A DNA stretch of 64,000 nt from Alloalcanivorax marinus (GTDB lineage Bacteria > Pseudomonadota > Gammaproteobacteria > Pseudomonadales > Alcanivoracaceae), in contig NZ_JAEKJB010000009.1 of the NCBI RefSeq assembly GCF_016785095.1, positions 1-64,000 of the forward strand, read 5' to 3'. This document shows, piece by piece, positions 39,094 through 48,456 of the stretch. The notes below the pieces were generated by a model. It saw nothing but the letters and a program-made list of their open reading frames with translations, was not told the DNA's origin and searched no databases. The translations under genes were made by a program, and so were the position numbers. Positions within the stretch are counted from its first letter, which is position 1. Every line of letters begins with the position of its first letter.

Positions 39094-41241
39094 ATGATTT
39101 ACCAAGGCAACGCCGTAAGCGTAGAACTGCTTGACGACGGCATCGCCGAACTGAAGTTCGATCTTCAGGGCGAATCCGTGAACAAGTTCAACCGTGCCAC
39201 CCTGGAAGACCTGAGCAAGGCCACCGAGGCCCTCAAGGGCAGCGACCAGGTCAAGGGCATCGTGGTCACCTCCGGCAAGAAGGTTTTCATTGTCGGCGCC
39301 GACATCACCGAATTCACCGAAATGTTCGCCCAGGACGAGGCCGAGATCGCCAAATGGTCCCGTCAGGCGAACGACATCTTCAACGCCTTTGAAGACCTGG
39401 ACGTACCCAAGGTGGTGGCCATCAACGGCTTCGCCCTGGGCGGCGGCCTGGAAATGTGCCTGGCCTGCGACTTCCGCGTCATGGGCGAAGCGGCCCAGGT
39501 GGGCTTCCCGGAAGTGAAGCTGGGCATCTACCCGGGCTTCGGCGGCACCGTGCGCACCCCGCGCATCATCGGCGTGGACAACGCCGTGGAATGGATCGCC
39601 ACCGGCAGCCAGAACAAAGCGGACAAGGCCCTGAAAGTGGGCATCGTCGACGCCGTGGTGAAAGCCGGCGACGAGCGTGACGCCGCCCTCGACCTGGTCA
39701 AGCAGTGCCTGGCCGGCAAGATCGACTTCCGCGCCAAGCGCCAGGAAAAACTGGAACCGCTGCCCATGCCCCCCATGGAGCAGATGATGGCGTTCCAGAC
39801 CGGCATGGCCATGGTCCAGCAGCAAGCCGGCAAGAACTACCCGGCCCCGGTGGAAGCCGTGAAATCCATGCAGAAGGCCGCCGGCATGAAGCGCGACGAC
39901 GCCCTCGACGTGGAATCCAAGGGCTTCGCCAAACTGGCCAAGACCTCCCAGGCCACCGCCATGGTAGGCCTGTTCCTGGCCGATCAGCAGGTCAAGAAGG
40001 TCAACGGCAAAACCGCCAAGGGTGCCCCCGAGATCAAACACGCCGCCGTGCTGGGCGCGGGCATCATGGGCGGCGGCATCGCCTTCCAGTCCGCCCTCAA
40101 AGGCACGCCCATCGTCATGAAGGACATCGCCGACAAGGCGCTGGACCTGGGCATGAACGAAGCCTCCAAACTGCTCGCCAAGCGCGTCAGCAAGGGCAAG
40201 ATGGACGCCGCCGGCATGGGCAAGGTGCTCTCCGCCATCCGTCCCACCCTCAGCTATGACGACTTCAAGGGCATCGACGTGGTGGTCGAGGCGGTGGTCG
40301 AGAACCCCAAGATCAAGCAGTCCGTGCTCGCCGAAACCGAGCAGAAAGTGGACGGCGCGGTGCTCGCCTCCAACACCTCCACCATCTCCATCACCCGCCT
40401 GGCGGAAGCGCTCAAGAAGCCGGAAAACTTCGGCGGCATGCACTTCTTCAACCCGGTGCACATGATGCCCCTGGTGGAAGTGATCCGCGGTGAGAAAACC
40501 TCCGACGAAACCGTCGCCACCCTGGTCGCCTACGCCCAGAAAATGGGCAAGAACCCGGTGGTGGTGAACGACTGCCCCGGCTTCCTGGTGAACCGCGTGC
40601 TGTTCCCCTACTTCGCCGGCTTCAGCATGCTGGTGCGTGACGGCGCCGACTTCCAGCAAGTCGACAAGGTGATGCAGAAATTCGGCTGGCCCATGGGCCC
40701 CGCCTACCTGCTCGACGTGGTCGGCATCGACACCGGCGTGCACGCCGCCCAGGTGATGGCGGAAGGCTTCCCCGACCGCATGGACCACGACTTCAAGGAC
40801 CCGACCGAGATCATGTTCGAAAACGAACGCTATGGTCAGAAGAACGGCATCGGCTTCTACAAGTACGAGGAAGACAAGAAGGGCAAGCCCAAGAAAGTGG
40901 TCGACGAAAAGACCTACGAGCTGATCAAGCCCGCCGTCACCAGCGAGCCGAAGGACTACGACGCCGACGAGATCATCGCCCGCATGATGATCCCGATGTG
41001 CACCGAAACCGTCCGCTGCCTGGAAGACAACATCGTCGGCTCCCCCGCCGAAGCCGATATGGCGATGATCTACGGCATCGGCTTCCCGCCGTTCCGCGGC
41101 GGCCCGCTGCGTTACATCGACAGCATCGGCACCAAGGCATTCGCCGAACTGTGCGACAAATACGCGCACCTGGGCGCCCTTTACGAAGCGCCGCAAATGC
41201 TCAAGGACAAAGCCGCCAAAGGCGAGTCCTTCTTCGGCTAA
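39094..41241 (+). CDS. fadB: Fatty acid oxidation complex alpha subunit FadB
   Basis: A 715-residue multifunctional enzyme that performs enoyl-CoA hydration and 3-hydroxyacyl-CoA dehydrogenation (plus isomerase/epimerase activities) in beta-oxidation. The N-terminal crotonase domain contains [20 protein letters not shown] and [19 protein letters not shown]; the NAD-binding dehydrogenase domain starts near 318 with [17 protein letters not shown], and has catalytic-region [19 protein letters not shown] start at [13 protein letters not shown], the usual FadB start, with GGAGAG upstream; 27 extra in-frame residues upstream are not family-like. fadA follows after 24 bp. Confidence 0.96.
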   Translation: MIYQGNAVSVELLDDGIAELKFDLQGESVNKFNRATLEDLSKATEALKGSDQVKGIVVTSGKKVFIVGADITEFTEMFAQDEAEIAKWSRQANDIFNAFEDLDVPKVVAINGFALGGGLEMCLACDFRVMGEAAQVGFPEVKLGIYPGFGGTVRTPRIIGVDNAVEWIATGSQNKADKALKVGIVDAVVKAGDERDAALDLVKQCLAGKIDFRAKRQEKLEPLPMPPMEQMMAFQTGMAMVQQQAGKNYPAPVEAVKSMQKAAGMKRDDALDVESKGFAKLAKTSQATAMVGLFLADQQVKKVNGKTAKGAPEIKHAAVLGAGIMGGGIAFQSALKGTPIVMKDIADKALDLGMNEASKLLAKRVSKGKMDAAGMGKVLSAIRPTLSYDDFKGIDVVVEAVVENPKIKQSVLAETEQKVDGAVLASNTSTISITRLAEALKKPENFGGMHFFNPVHMMPLVEVIRGEKTSDETVATLVAYAQKMGKNPVVVNDCPGFLVNRVLFPYFAGFSMLVRDGADFQQVDKVMQKFGWPMGPAYLLDVVGIDTGVHAAQVMAEGFPDRMDHDFKDPTEIMFENERYGQKNGIGFYKYEEDKKGKPKKVVDEKTYELIKPAVTSEPKDYDADEIIARMMIPMCTETVRCLEDNIVGSPAEADMAMIYGIGFPPFRGGPLRYIDSIGTKAFAELCDKYAHLGALYEAPQMLKDKAAKGESFFG

Positions 41242-42441
<1,200 letters not shown>

Positions 42442-42472
42442 CCCCTCTCTTCACCGTTGCCGAGAGCTGAAA

Positions 42473-42505
42473 AGCCCCGGCGGGTTCGCCCGCCGGGGCT
42501 TTTTT
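42473..42505 (+). terminator. Intrinsic terminator of fadBA
   Basis: A perfect 12-bp stem (agccccggcggg at 42473-42484, cccgccggggct at 42489-42500) with a ttcg loop is followed by five Ts and then attttt-like sequence. It marks the end of the fadBA operon and the left edge of the AT-rich island. As on the minus strand it is preceded by A-rich DNA, it may also stop readthrough from the island genes. Confidence 0.93.
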
Positions 42506-42713
42506 ATTTTCAGTACTCAAATATCGCTGCAGGAGCAGCTTAAGGCAATGCTCCCCCCTAAACCATCGCTCCCAAATCCACTTTGGAAGATGGACAAACT
42601 TGGCCAGTTAACATAGCGTAACCTTGCCCCTAATCCTCAGGAGAGCAAGAATGCAATCCCCAACAAACCATTAAACCCACAACATAAATAAAATCAAAAA
42701 TCGACAAATCACA

Positions 42714-43376
42714 TCAACATAAACAATGATTCAACCACTCTTTAGCAGCCAGACGCATTTCCTTGTCAAATTTCCGGAATGACCTAGAGTTTTTCTTCGC
42801 GATATCTGGCCGTATTGCTCTGCAAATATCTCGAGCCGTATTTGGGTTTTTCGTAGTAAGGCCCTTTTTCAAAACACCTTTTATAACAGAACCAGGGTCC
42901 TTACTCATTTCATCAACATTCTTCACTTGTTTTATTGTTCGCTCCAAAAGCCCTGCTTGATTCAATGCATCCAGATCAGCAATCATCCAACTTTCAAATT
43001 TCTTCACCTGGATAATAACCACCACCTCTTCAGGAGGGAAACGAACTCTCGGGTCATCCTTTATTTTTTTTAGCCACTCATCAGCCCTTTTTTGTAAACT
43101 AATCCTGAGCGCAGCACAATCTTCAAAGCCGTGATTCTTGTTACTAACAACATCTTTTAAATCTATGCAAACCACCACTCTAGCAACAGAATGCGTCACC
43201 ACCAAGTCTGTTAGCTCCGCTTCCAATGACTTCAAAATTCTACCATACCCTTGAGGGCGACTACATGGGGTCCTAGCTGAAACACCTGTTATTCCGTAAA
43301 ACAGGGCATTAAAAGAATTGTACTCCCCTTTTCCTTCAACGATAAAACCAACAGGAAATTGATATTTAAAAGCCAT
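42714..43376 (-). CDS. TOPRIM-like DUF4276-type protein, partner of AAA ATPase
   Basis: A 220-residue soluble protein. The N-terminal strand and acidic motif FPVGFIVEGKGE (E14, E18) and the later VVVCIDLKD (D72, D75) look like the metal-binding glutamate and aspartates of a TOPRIM fold. KKFESWMIADLDAL (127-137) matches the E-x-W-[LM]-[LI]-A-D motif I associate with DUF4276. The C terminus is Lys/Arg-rich. It overlaps the AAA gene's 3' end by 11 bp, so the two are translationally coupled. A nuclease or effector role is inferred by analogy with OLD, RloAB, AbiL and PARIS systems. I reject a longer N terminus because it lies inside the ATPase gene. Confidence 0.75.
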   Translation of the reverse strand: MAFKYQFPVGFIVEGKGEYNSFNALFYGITGVSARTPCSRPQGYGRILKSLEAELTDLVVTHSVARVVVCIDLKDVVSNKNHGFEDCAALRISLQKRADEWLKKIKDDPRVRFPPEEVVVIIQVKKFESWMIADLDALNQAGLLERTIKQVKNVDEMSKDPGSVIKGVLKKGLTTKNPNTARDICRAIRPDIAKKNSRSFRKFDKEMRLAAKEWLNHCLC

Positions 43377-44778
43377 CACCAGGAACCCCCTTAAGCAGCC
43401 CCTTGACCCAAAGACGACCAACATCGCCCATGTCAATAAATTCCATATTAGAAACCAACTGATCCAGTCTAAATATTTGCGTACCTTGATCAAAACAGCG
43501 ACTCGCCACCAAAACCTCACCCGGATCGACAGACTCTAGGACCTGCTGAGAGTGTGTGGTAACAAAAACCTGCAAGCCCTTCCTTTTAATAGCTCTTCTT
43601 ATATGGCTTATAAGACTGGATACCGCCCAGGGATGGAGATTCTGCTCTGGCTCCTCAATTATTAGAATAGCCCCCTCCGGCGCCCCCTCAACAGCTGCCA
43701 ATATAGAGACAGCTCTCAAGGTACCATCAGAGGTATCCCAAGACTCAACTCGTCTTTCACTATTTTTTTCCTCAAATTCTATGTATTGCTTCCCAGTAGC
43801 AAGCGTGGAGGTCTCGAGATCAACGATATGAGGGGCGATTTCACTTATAGTCTCAAAAATCTCACCCCATACAGCATCATCAGTTTCATCTTTCAGTGCT
43901 TTTATAACACTAGGCAAATTACTACCATCACCATAAAGCCCACTAGAAAACTGCGCCTTCTGCTCAAGCCTTATATTAGATAGCAATATATCGAATCTTG
44001 AAATCTTGGAGACAACATCCAGAAACCTCCCATAGGAAGGAAAGAGGAAAGATGTCCCACCCAATTCAAAAAAGCTTCTCGAACAGTACTTCCTAATCCT
44101 TTCTGACTTACTTATTTTCCCCTGATCCCCAAAAGACCTCTTCATCATCTCGTCAAATTTATCCTGCCAATCATCGGCATCAACCAAAAAGTCTATCCCC
44201 AGCCCCTTAAAAATCTTTCCTCGATTATCTTCCGTAAGCTCTCCCAGTTTTCTATATCGAACCTTGCCAGTCTTTGTTTTCTCAAAAACCAGCTTGAAAG
44301 ATCCAGCAGAAAAAACCTCTTTACTTACGTTATTATTTTCTTTACCTGCGCCATAAAAAAATGCACCCAAAACCTCAAGACTATCTAGCCTTATCTTTTC
44401 TTTATTGACAACAACCTCATCAGGCTTGGGAAAATTAAGTTCTATTGAATGAAACACAGTTGGATTCTTTAAATTCTTCGTTTTATCATTATTAGGCCAC
44501 GGAGACCCCAAGTCTATTTCATATTCAATGGTTACATTCTGATCTTTTATTTCATCTTCTGCATAGCGGCGAGGCACTATAGACCCACCCCATCCTTGGT
44601 TTGCTACCGCAGCAGTTGCGCCATAGTTTTTTATATCCGCTATCATCTCAATAGCCTTGACCAAATTGGACTTTCCTGATCCATTAGCGCCAACCAAAAC
44701 ATTGAACTCACCAAATTCTATCTTCTGACTCAATATACTCTTGAAATTTTTTAAATTTATCGACTTCAGTCTCTTCAT
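43366..44778 (-). CDS. AAA/SMC-like ATPase (AAA_21/OLD-type), putative defence sensor
   Basis: A 470-residue ABC/SMC-type ATPase. Order: LKSINLKNFKSILSQKIEF opening strand, Walker [10 protein letters not shown] (30-38), an insertion of about 300 residues that should carry helical/coiled-coil material, a signature-like WDTSDGTLRAVSIL (347-360), Walker B ILIIEEPEQNLHPW (371-384, with E375/E376), and switch histidine in VFVTTHSQQVLESV (H409). This matches AAA_21/AAA_15 ATPases of OLD-family and related anti-phage modules. The start at 44778 has GGTGG six bases upstream; in-frame GTG and TTG lie slightly earlier. It lies first in a two-gene unit with the TOPRIM-like gene. Confidence 0.85.
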   Translation of the reverse strand: MKRLKSINLKNFKSILSQKIEFGEFNVLVGANGSGKSNLVKAIEMIADIKNYGATAAVANQGWGGSIVPRRYAEDEIKDQNVTIEYEIDLGSPWPNNDKTKNLKNPTVFHSIELNFPKPDEVVVNKEKIRLDSLEVLGAFFYGAGKENNNVSKEVFSAGSFKLVFEKTKTGKVRYRKLGELTEDNRGKIFKGLGIDFLVDADDWQDKFDEMMKRSFGDQGKISKSERIRKYCSRSFFELGGTSFLFPSYGRFLDVVSKISRFDILLSNIRLEQKAQFSSGLYGDGSNLPSVIKALKDETDDAVWGEIFETISEIAPHIVDLETSTLATGKQYIEFEEKNSERRVESWDTSDGTLRAVSILAAVEGAPEGAILIIEEPEQNLHPWAVSSLISHIRRAIKRKGLQVFVTTHSQQVLESVDPGEVLVASRCFDQGTQIFRLDQLVSNMEFIDMGDVGRLWVKGLLKGVPGDGF

Positions 44779-44863
44779 TTCGGCCACCAAAATAAAATAT
44801 CTTCATCAAACGAAAAAATTAATCATAAATTCCATACCCCCCCGCTGCGAAAATAAAAATATT

Positions 44864-44892
44864 CTTATATAGTCAACCACATATAAGACCAA
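44864..44892 (-). promoter_or_regulatory. Possible promoter for the AAA-TOPRIM operon
   Basis: On the minus strand TTGGTC (44892-44887) and TATAAG (44869-44864) are 17 bp apart, about 90 bp upstream of the ATPase ATG. The surrounding DNA is very AT-rich, so chance matches are likely. Confidence 0.35.
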
Positions 44893-45355
44893 GGCTGTTT
44901 TCATACGAAAAACCGAACATACTCAAGACCTGGTATACATACCGTCCAGATCAGCTTGGGATATCAGATCGTTCACCGCAGAAAGACATACCGACGGATA
45001 TACGGGAGCGACGTACTGGTGTCACAATCATTTTCAAATCATCGCGCTGACCCAGACGGCGCTCACCGGGCTTCATATTACGGAGGGTGCCGAGGTTTGG
45101 GATCACCGTCGCCATGCGGTTTATCCCCCGTGCGGAGCCCAGTCCGGGCCTAGGTAATCAGACATCCGTTTCCCCTTTTATCCCCTTATTAGCCGGGCTC
45201 TCCAGGCCGGCTTTTTATGTGAAACAGTTCCGAATTTACCTGTGCCGCAAATAAATGCAAGACAAGGAGGACATCAAGCAAAGAGCTTATTTGTCCCCTT
45301 TTTATTGGTTGCTCTGGCTCGCAGGTTTAGCCGGCACACACCGGGTCTCTTGATG
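44893..45355. other. Non-coding right flank of the island
   Basis: No convincing gene. The left part is AT-rich; the stretch about 44960-45160 returns towards higher GC and contains an open frame on the plus strand that I could not relate to any family. Two plus-strand hairpins with T runs follow (45191-45216 and about 45270-45305), so a short transcript, decayed gene end or small RNA on the plus strand is possible. I found no tRNA fold or direct repeat matching the left edge. Confidence 0.5.
45191..45216 (+). terminator. Possible intrinsic terminator
   Basis: AGCCGG (45191-45196) pairs with CCGGCT (45207-45212) across a 10-nt loop, and the stem runs into five Ts (45212-45216). No plus-strand gene is recognised upstream, which hints at a lost gene or small RNA. 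Confidence 0.5.
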
Positions 45356-45757
45356 TCAGGCACGATCCAGCGCCCGCCAGGCCTGGGTTTCGGCCTCCTC
45401 GGCGTCGGCGAAGACCTGGAAGCGCAGCCCCATGGCGGCGCTGAGGCCTGCGGTTTGTTTTTCGGCTTTGGGTTGTTGGGTGGGGTCGGTGAGCACGGTG
45501 AAGATGCCCCGGCAGCAGGCGGCGAGGCGCGGGCTGTTGGCCTTGAACCAGAGCATGCGGGCTTTGTCGTCCTCGGTGCGCTTCTGGTTGCCGCCGGCGC
45601 TGTTCTGGATGATCAGCACGAAGGGTTGGCCGTGTTCGATCAGGGTTTCCAGATCGTCGATGAGGGCGCGGCCGTGGGCCGGGCGCCAGTCCGTGGCGTC
45701 CAGGTACACAAGGGGAAAATCATCGGGGTCCAGCAGTTTGAGGGCGGGAGCGGGCAT
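45356..45757 (-). CDS. Conserved-looking small soluble protein, unknown function
   Basis: A 133-residue protein with high GC and G/C third positions like the core genome, so it belongs outside the island. It has no signal peptide or membrane segment. It reads LDPDDFPLVYLDATDWRP, then FVLIIQNSAGG, WFKANSPRLAACCRGIFTVL, and ends in an Ala/Glu-rich helix. The alternation of hydrophobic strands and helices suggests a small alpha/beta (STAS- or CheY-like) fold, but I do not recognise a family. It is downstream of and co-directional with the transporter gene (67-bp gap). Confidence 0.65.
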   Translation of the reverse strand: MPAPALKLLDPDDFPLVYLDATDWRPAHGRALIDDLETLIEHGQPFVLIIQNSAGGNQKRTEDDKARMLWFKANSPRLAACCRGIFTVLTDPTQQPKAEKQTAGLSAAMGLRFQVFADAEEAETQAWRALDRA

Positions 45758-45824
45758 GGCGGCGGGTCCTGGTCCGTGGATGCATGAACCCGTTTGGACG
45801 CGCCATATCGAGAATGGTTCGCAT

Positions 45825-47048
45825 CTAAGCCTGATCCATTGCCAGCCGTAGCGGATAGTGCCGGGCGTAGCGGCGCGGGTTGAAGCGCAGCGCCATGGCG
45901 ATGAGCAGCACGTAGAGCGCGCCCAGCCCGATCCAGGCCAGGGCGAAGTCGCCGAGGCGGTCGCGGATCAGGCCGGCGAGGAAGGGCGAGAAGGCGGCGA
46001 TGAGGTAGCCGATGCCCTGGACGATGCCGGCCAGGGCGCCGGCGATTTCGGCGTTGTCGTGGTGGTCCATGGCGACGATCAGGCTGAGCGGGAAGAGCCC
46101 GCCGATGCCCAGGCCCAGGAGGGTGGCCACTAGCAGCGGCGAGCCCAGGGGCCAGCCGGCCAGCAGGATGAATCCGGCCAGGGCGCTGGCAAGTACCAGC
46201 AGCAGCGCAGGGCGGCGGTCCGGGCTTTTCAGGACCAGGGGCGGCAGCAGCAGGCCGGCCACCACTTCCATGGCGGTGAGAAAGCCGAGCAGGCCGCCGG
46301 CCTGGCTGGGGCTGAAGCCACGGGCCACGTAGTACGGCGGCAGCCAGGCGAGCACACAGGTGTAGCCGGCGGTGCCGAGGCCGAAGAACAGGGCCAGGGT
46401 CCAGGTGCGCGGGCGGCGCCAGAGACCGGCGGTGGAGGCGGCGTTGCCCCGGGCCGGGGGCGCGCCGAACACGGCCCTGCCCCGCCACCAGGCCAGCAGG
46501 GCGAGCACCGCGAGCAGGGCCCACACCGCCAGGCCGGCGCGCCAGCCGCCGGCCTGGGTGGCCAGCGACGGCGCCAGGGACGAGGCCAGGGCGGCGCCGG
46601 CCATGACGGCGGCGATGTACCAGCCCATGACCAGGGCGGTGTAGCCGCCGGAGCGGTGTTTGATCAGGGCCGGCAGGCGTACCTGCAGGAAGGCGATGCC
46701 GAAGCCCGCGACCAGGGCGGTGAGCATCAGGCCGGCCAGGGTTTGGTTGGCCAGGCGGGCCAGGTCCGCCAGCAGGATCATCAGCAGCGAGGCCACCACC
46801 AGGACCGGATCGCCGAAGCGACGCGCCAGGCCACCGCCGAGAAAGCAGCCGGCGGCCATGGCCAGCACCGGCAGGGTGGTGAGCAGGGCCAGGCCGGTAT
46901 AACTGGCCCCCAGCTCTGCCTGGATGCGGTCGGCCAGGGGGCCGACGGCGGCCATGGAGGGCCGCAGGTTCAGGCCCACCAGTACGGCCACGGTGATCAT
47001 GCCGGCCAGGGCGCGGCGCGGTAGCGGCGCCGGGGTTGGGGTGGTCAT
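45825..47048 (-). CDS. MFS transporter, CynX/NimT family
   Basis: A 407-residue major facilitator with about 12 membrane segments and the family N terminus GLNLRPSMAAVGPLADRI (compare CynX: LRPxxxxxGPLL). CynX and NimT relatives export or import small anions such as cyanate and 2-nitroimidazole. Here the gene lies downstream of amidohydrolase and aminotransferase genes for ureide breakdown, so uptake of a purine-degradation intermediate (allantoin- or ureidoglycine-like) is a reasonable inference. A REP element separates it from the amidohydrolase gene. Confidence 0.82.
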   Translation of the reverse strand: MTTPTPAPLPRRALAGMITVAVLVGLNLRPSMAAVGPLADRIQAELGASYTGLALLTTLPVLAMAAGCFLGGGLARRFGDPVLVVASLLMILLADLARLANQTLAGLMLTALVAGFGIAFLQVRLPALIKHRSGGYTALVMGWYIAAVMAGAALASSLAPSLATQAGGWRAGLAVWALLAVLALLAWWRGRAVFGAPPARGNAASTAGLWRRPRTWTLALFFGLGTAGYTCVLAWLPPYYVARGFSPSQAGGLLGFLTAMEVVAGLLLPPLVLKSPDRRPALLLVLASALAGFILLAGWPLGSPLLVATLLGLGIGGLFPLSLIVAMDHHDNAEIAGALAGIVQGIGYLIAAFSPFLAGLIRDRLGDFALAWIGLGALYVLLIAMALRFNPRRYARHYPLRLAMDQA

Positions 47049-47148
47049 GGTGCTTCCTCGCTGGGTGAAAGAGCGGGAAGTCTGGGACCTTAAGCGTGGT
47101 TCAGGTCAAGCCTGTTGTATCGGATCGATCACGACGAAAGGCGGTGGG

Positions 47149-47185
47149 TCGCGACTGAAGCGGTACGCCGCCCGGTCGCTCCTAC
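47149..47185. repeat. Expanded REP element between MFS and amidohydrolase genes
   Basis: Half-cores tcgcgactgaag and gtcgctcctac flank an extra cggtacgccgcccg segment, the same type of expanded copy as at 27602-27638. It lies in the 133-bp gap between the two genes. Confidence 0.65.
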
Positions 47186-48456
47186 GGGCTCCTTGGGGAG
47201 TGGGTGGCTACATCGGTGGCGGCCTGGGTGTAGGCGCGAATAGCCTGGGCCACGTCCTCGGTGGTGACGGACTCGGCCGGGTGGTGGCTGATGCCGCCTT
47301 TGCAGCGCACGAACAGCATGGCCACCGGCCAGTGGTCGGCCAGGGCGATGGCGTCGTGGCCGGCGCCGCTGGGCAGGTGGGGGGCGCTGCCTTGCACGTC
47401 CGTGACGGCGTTGGCCAGGTGTTGTTGCAGGCTGGTGTCGCAGGCGGTGGCGGCGATGCGGTAGAACTCGTCCGCGTCGAAGGTCAGGCCGCGGCGTTCG
47501 GCAATGGCGTGGGCGCGGGCCAGCAGGTCTTCGAGCAGGGCTTCCAGCGGTTCTTCCTCCGGTCCACGGATGTCCAGGCTCAACCGCGCCTGGCCGGGGA
47601 TCACGTTGACCGCTCCCGGTTTGCACTGCAGTGCGCCCACGGTGGCCACCCGGTCCTGGCCGGCCGCCCGGGTGGTCCGCTCGATCTCGGTCATCCATTC
47701 GGCGGCACCGGCCAGAGCGTCGCGGCGCTGGCCCATGGGCACGGTGCCGGCGTGGCCGGCCTGGCCGGTGAAGGTGCAGTTGAGTCGGCGGGCGCCGTTG
47801 ATGGCGGTGACCACGCCCAGGGCCAGGTCGGCCTGTTCCAGGCAGGGGCCCTGTTCGATGTGCAGCTCCAGGTAGGCGGCGATCTCGCCCAGCGGGCGGG
47901 CGGCGTCGCTCAGTCGGTGCGGGTCGAGGCCGAAGTCGCGCAGGGCATCGACGACGCGGGTGCCCTGCTCGTCCTCCTTCTCCAGCCACTCCCCCGGCCA
48001 GGTGCCGGCCAGGCCACGGCTGCCCAGCAGGGTGATGCCGAAGCGGGTGCCCTCCTCGTCGCCGAAACCCACCACTTCCACGGCCAGGGGCAGGCGCCGG
48101 TTTTGCTGGTGCAGGTGGCGCACGGTTTCGATGGCGGTGAGCACGCCGAGCATGCCGTCGTAGCGGCCGGCGTCGCGCACCGTGTCCAGGTGCGAGCCGA
48201 GCAACAGCGCCGGGGCGTCCGGGGTGGTGCCTTCGTAGCGGCCGCAGATATTGCCGACGCTATCCTGCCACACGGTCATGCCCGCTTCGCGCATCCAGTC
48301 GCCGGTGAGGGCGTTGGCGCGCTGATGCTCCGGCGACAGGTAGACGCGGGTCAGGGCGTCCGGGGTTTCGCTGAGGGCCGCCAGTTCATCGCAGTGGGCC
48401 ATCACCCGCTCGGCGGCGGCGCGGGCCTGGTCCGGGGTCATCGCGGCGGCGCTCAT
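47182..48456 (-). CDS. Allantoate amidohydrolase-like M20 metallohydrolase (AllC/HyuC family)
   Basis: A 424-residue dinuclear zinc amidohydrolase. Metal and active-site motifs are LLLGSHLDTVRDAGRYDGMLG (H and D ligands), VVGFGDEEGTRFG (bridging E), and ELHIEQGPCLE (His). The family hydrolyses N-carbamoyl groups, e.g. allantoate or N-carbamoyl-beta-alanine/amino acids. Its neighbour is a PucG-like ureidoglycine aminotransferase, so allantoate to ureidoglycine is the most likely reaction. The start overlaps the aminotransferase stop (4 nt), so the genes are translationally coupled. Confidence 0.85.
   Translation of the reverse strand: MSAAAMTPDQARAAAERVMAHCDELAALSETPDALTRVYLSPEHQRANALTGDWMREAGMTVWQDSVGNICGRYEGTTPDAPALLLGSHLDTVRDAGRYDGMLGVLTAIETVRHLHQQNRRLPLAVEVVGFGDEEGTRFGITLLGSRGLAGTWPGEWLEKEDEQGTRVVDALRDFGLDPHRLSDAARPLGEIAAYLELHIEQGPCLEQADLALGVVTAINGARRLNCTFTGQAGHAGTVPMGQRRDALAGAAEWMTEIERTTRAAGQDRVATVGALQCKPGAVNVIPGQARLSLDIRGPEEEPLEALLEDLLARAHAIAERRGLTFDADEFYRIAATACDTSLQQHLANAVTDVQGSAPHLPSGAGHDAIALADHWPVAMLFVRCKGGISHHPAESVTTEDVAQAIRAYTQAATDVATHSPRSP

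Larger units (their letters stand above)
42506..45240. other. AT-rich island (candidate horizontally acquired defence locus)
   Basis: From just after the fadA terminator to about 45.2 kb, base composition turns sharply AT-rich and codon use changes (frequent A/T third positions, ATA and AGA codons), while both flanks are GC-rich with G/C third positions. The island holds only the AAA ATPase and TOPRIM-like pair, plus about 0.2 kb (42506-42713) of non-coding DNA on the left and about 0.5 kb on the right. I saw no integrase, tRNA or flanking direct repeat. Confidence 0.8.

Noticed and set aside
44956-45153. Possible 65-residue protein in the island flank
   Set aside because: No ribosome site, odd composition (GSPSPCGLSPVRSPVRA), no homology I recognise; kept as non-coding.
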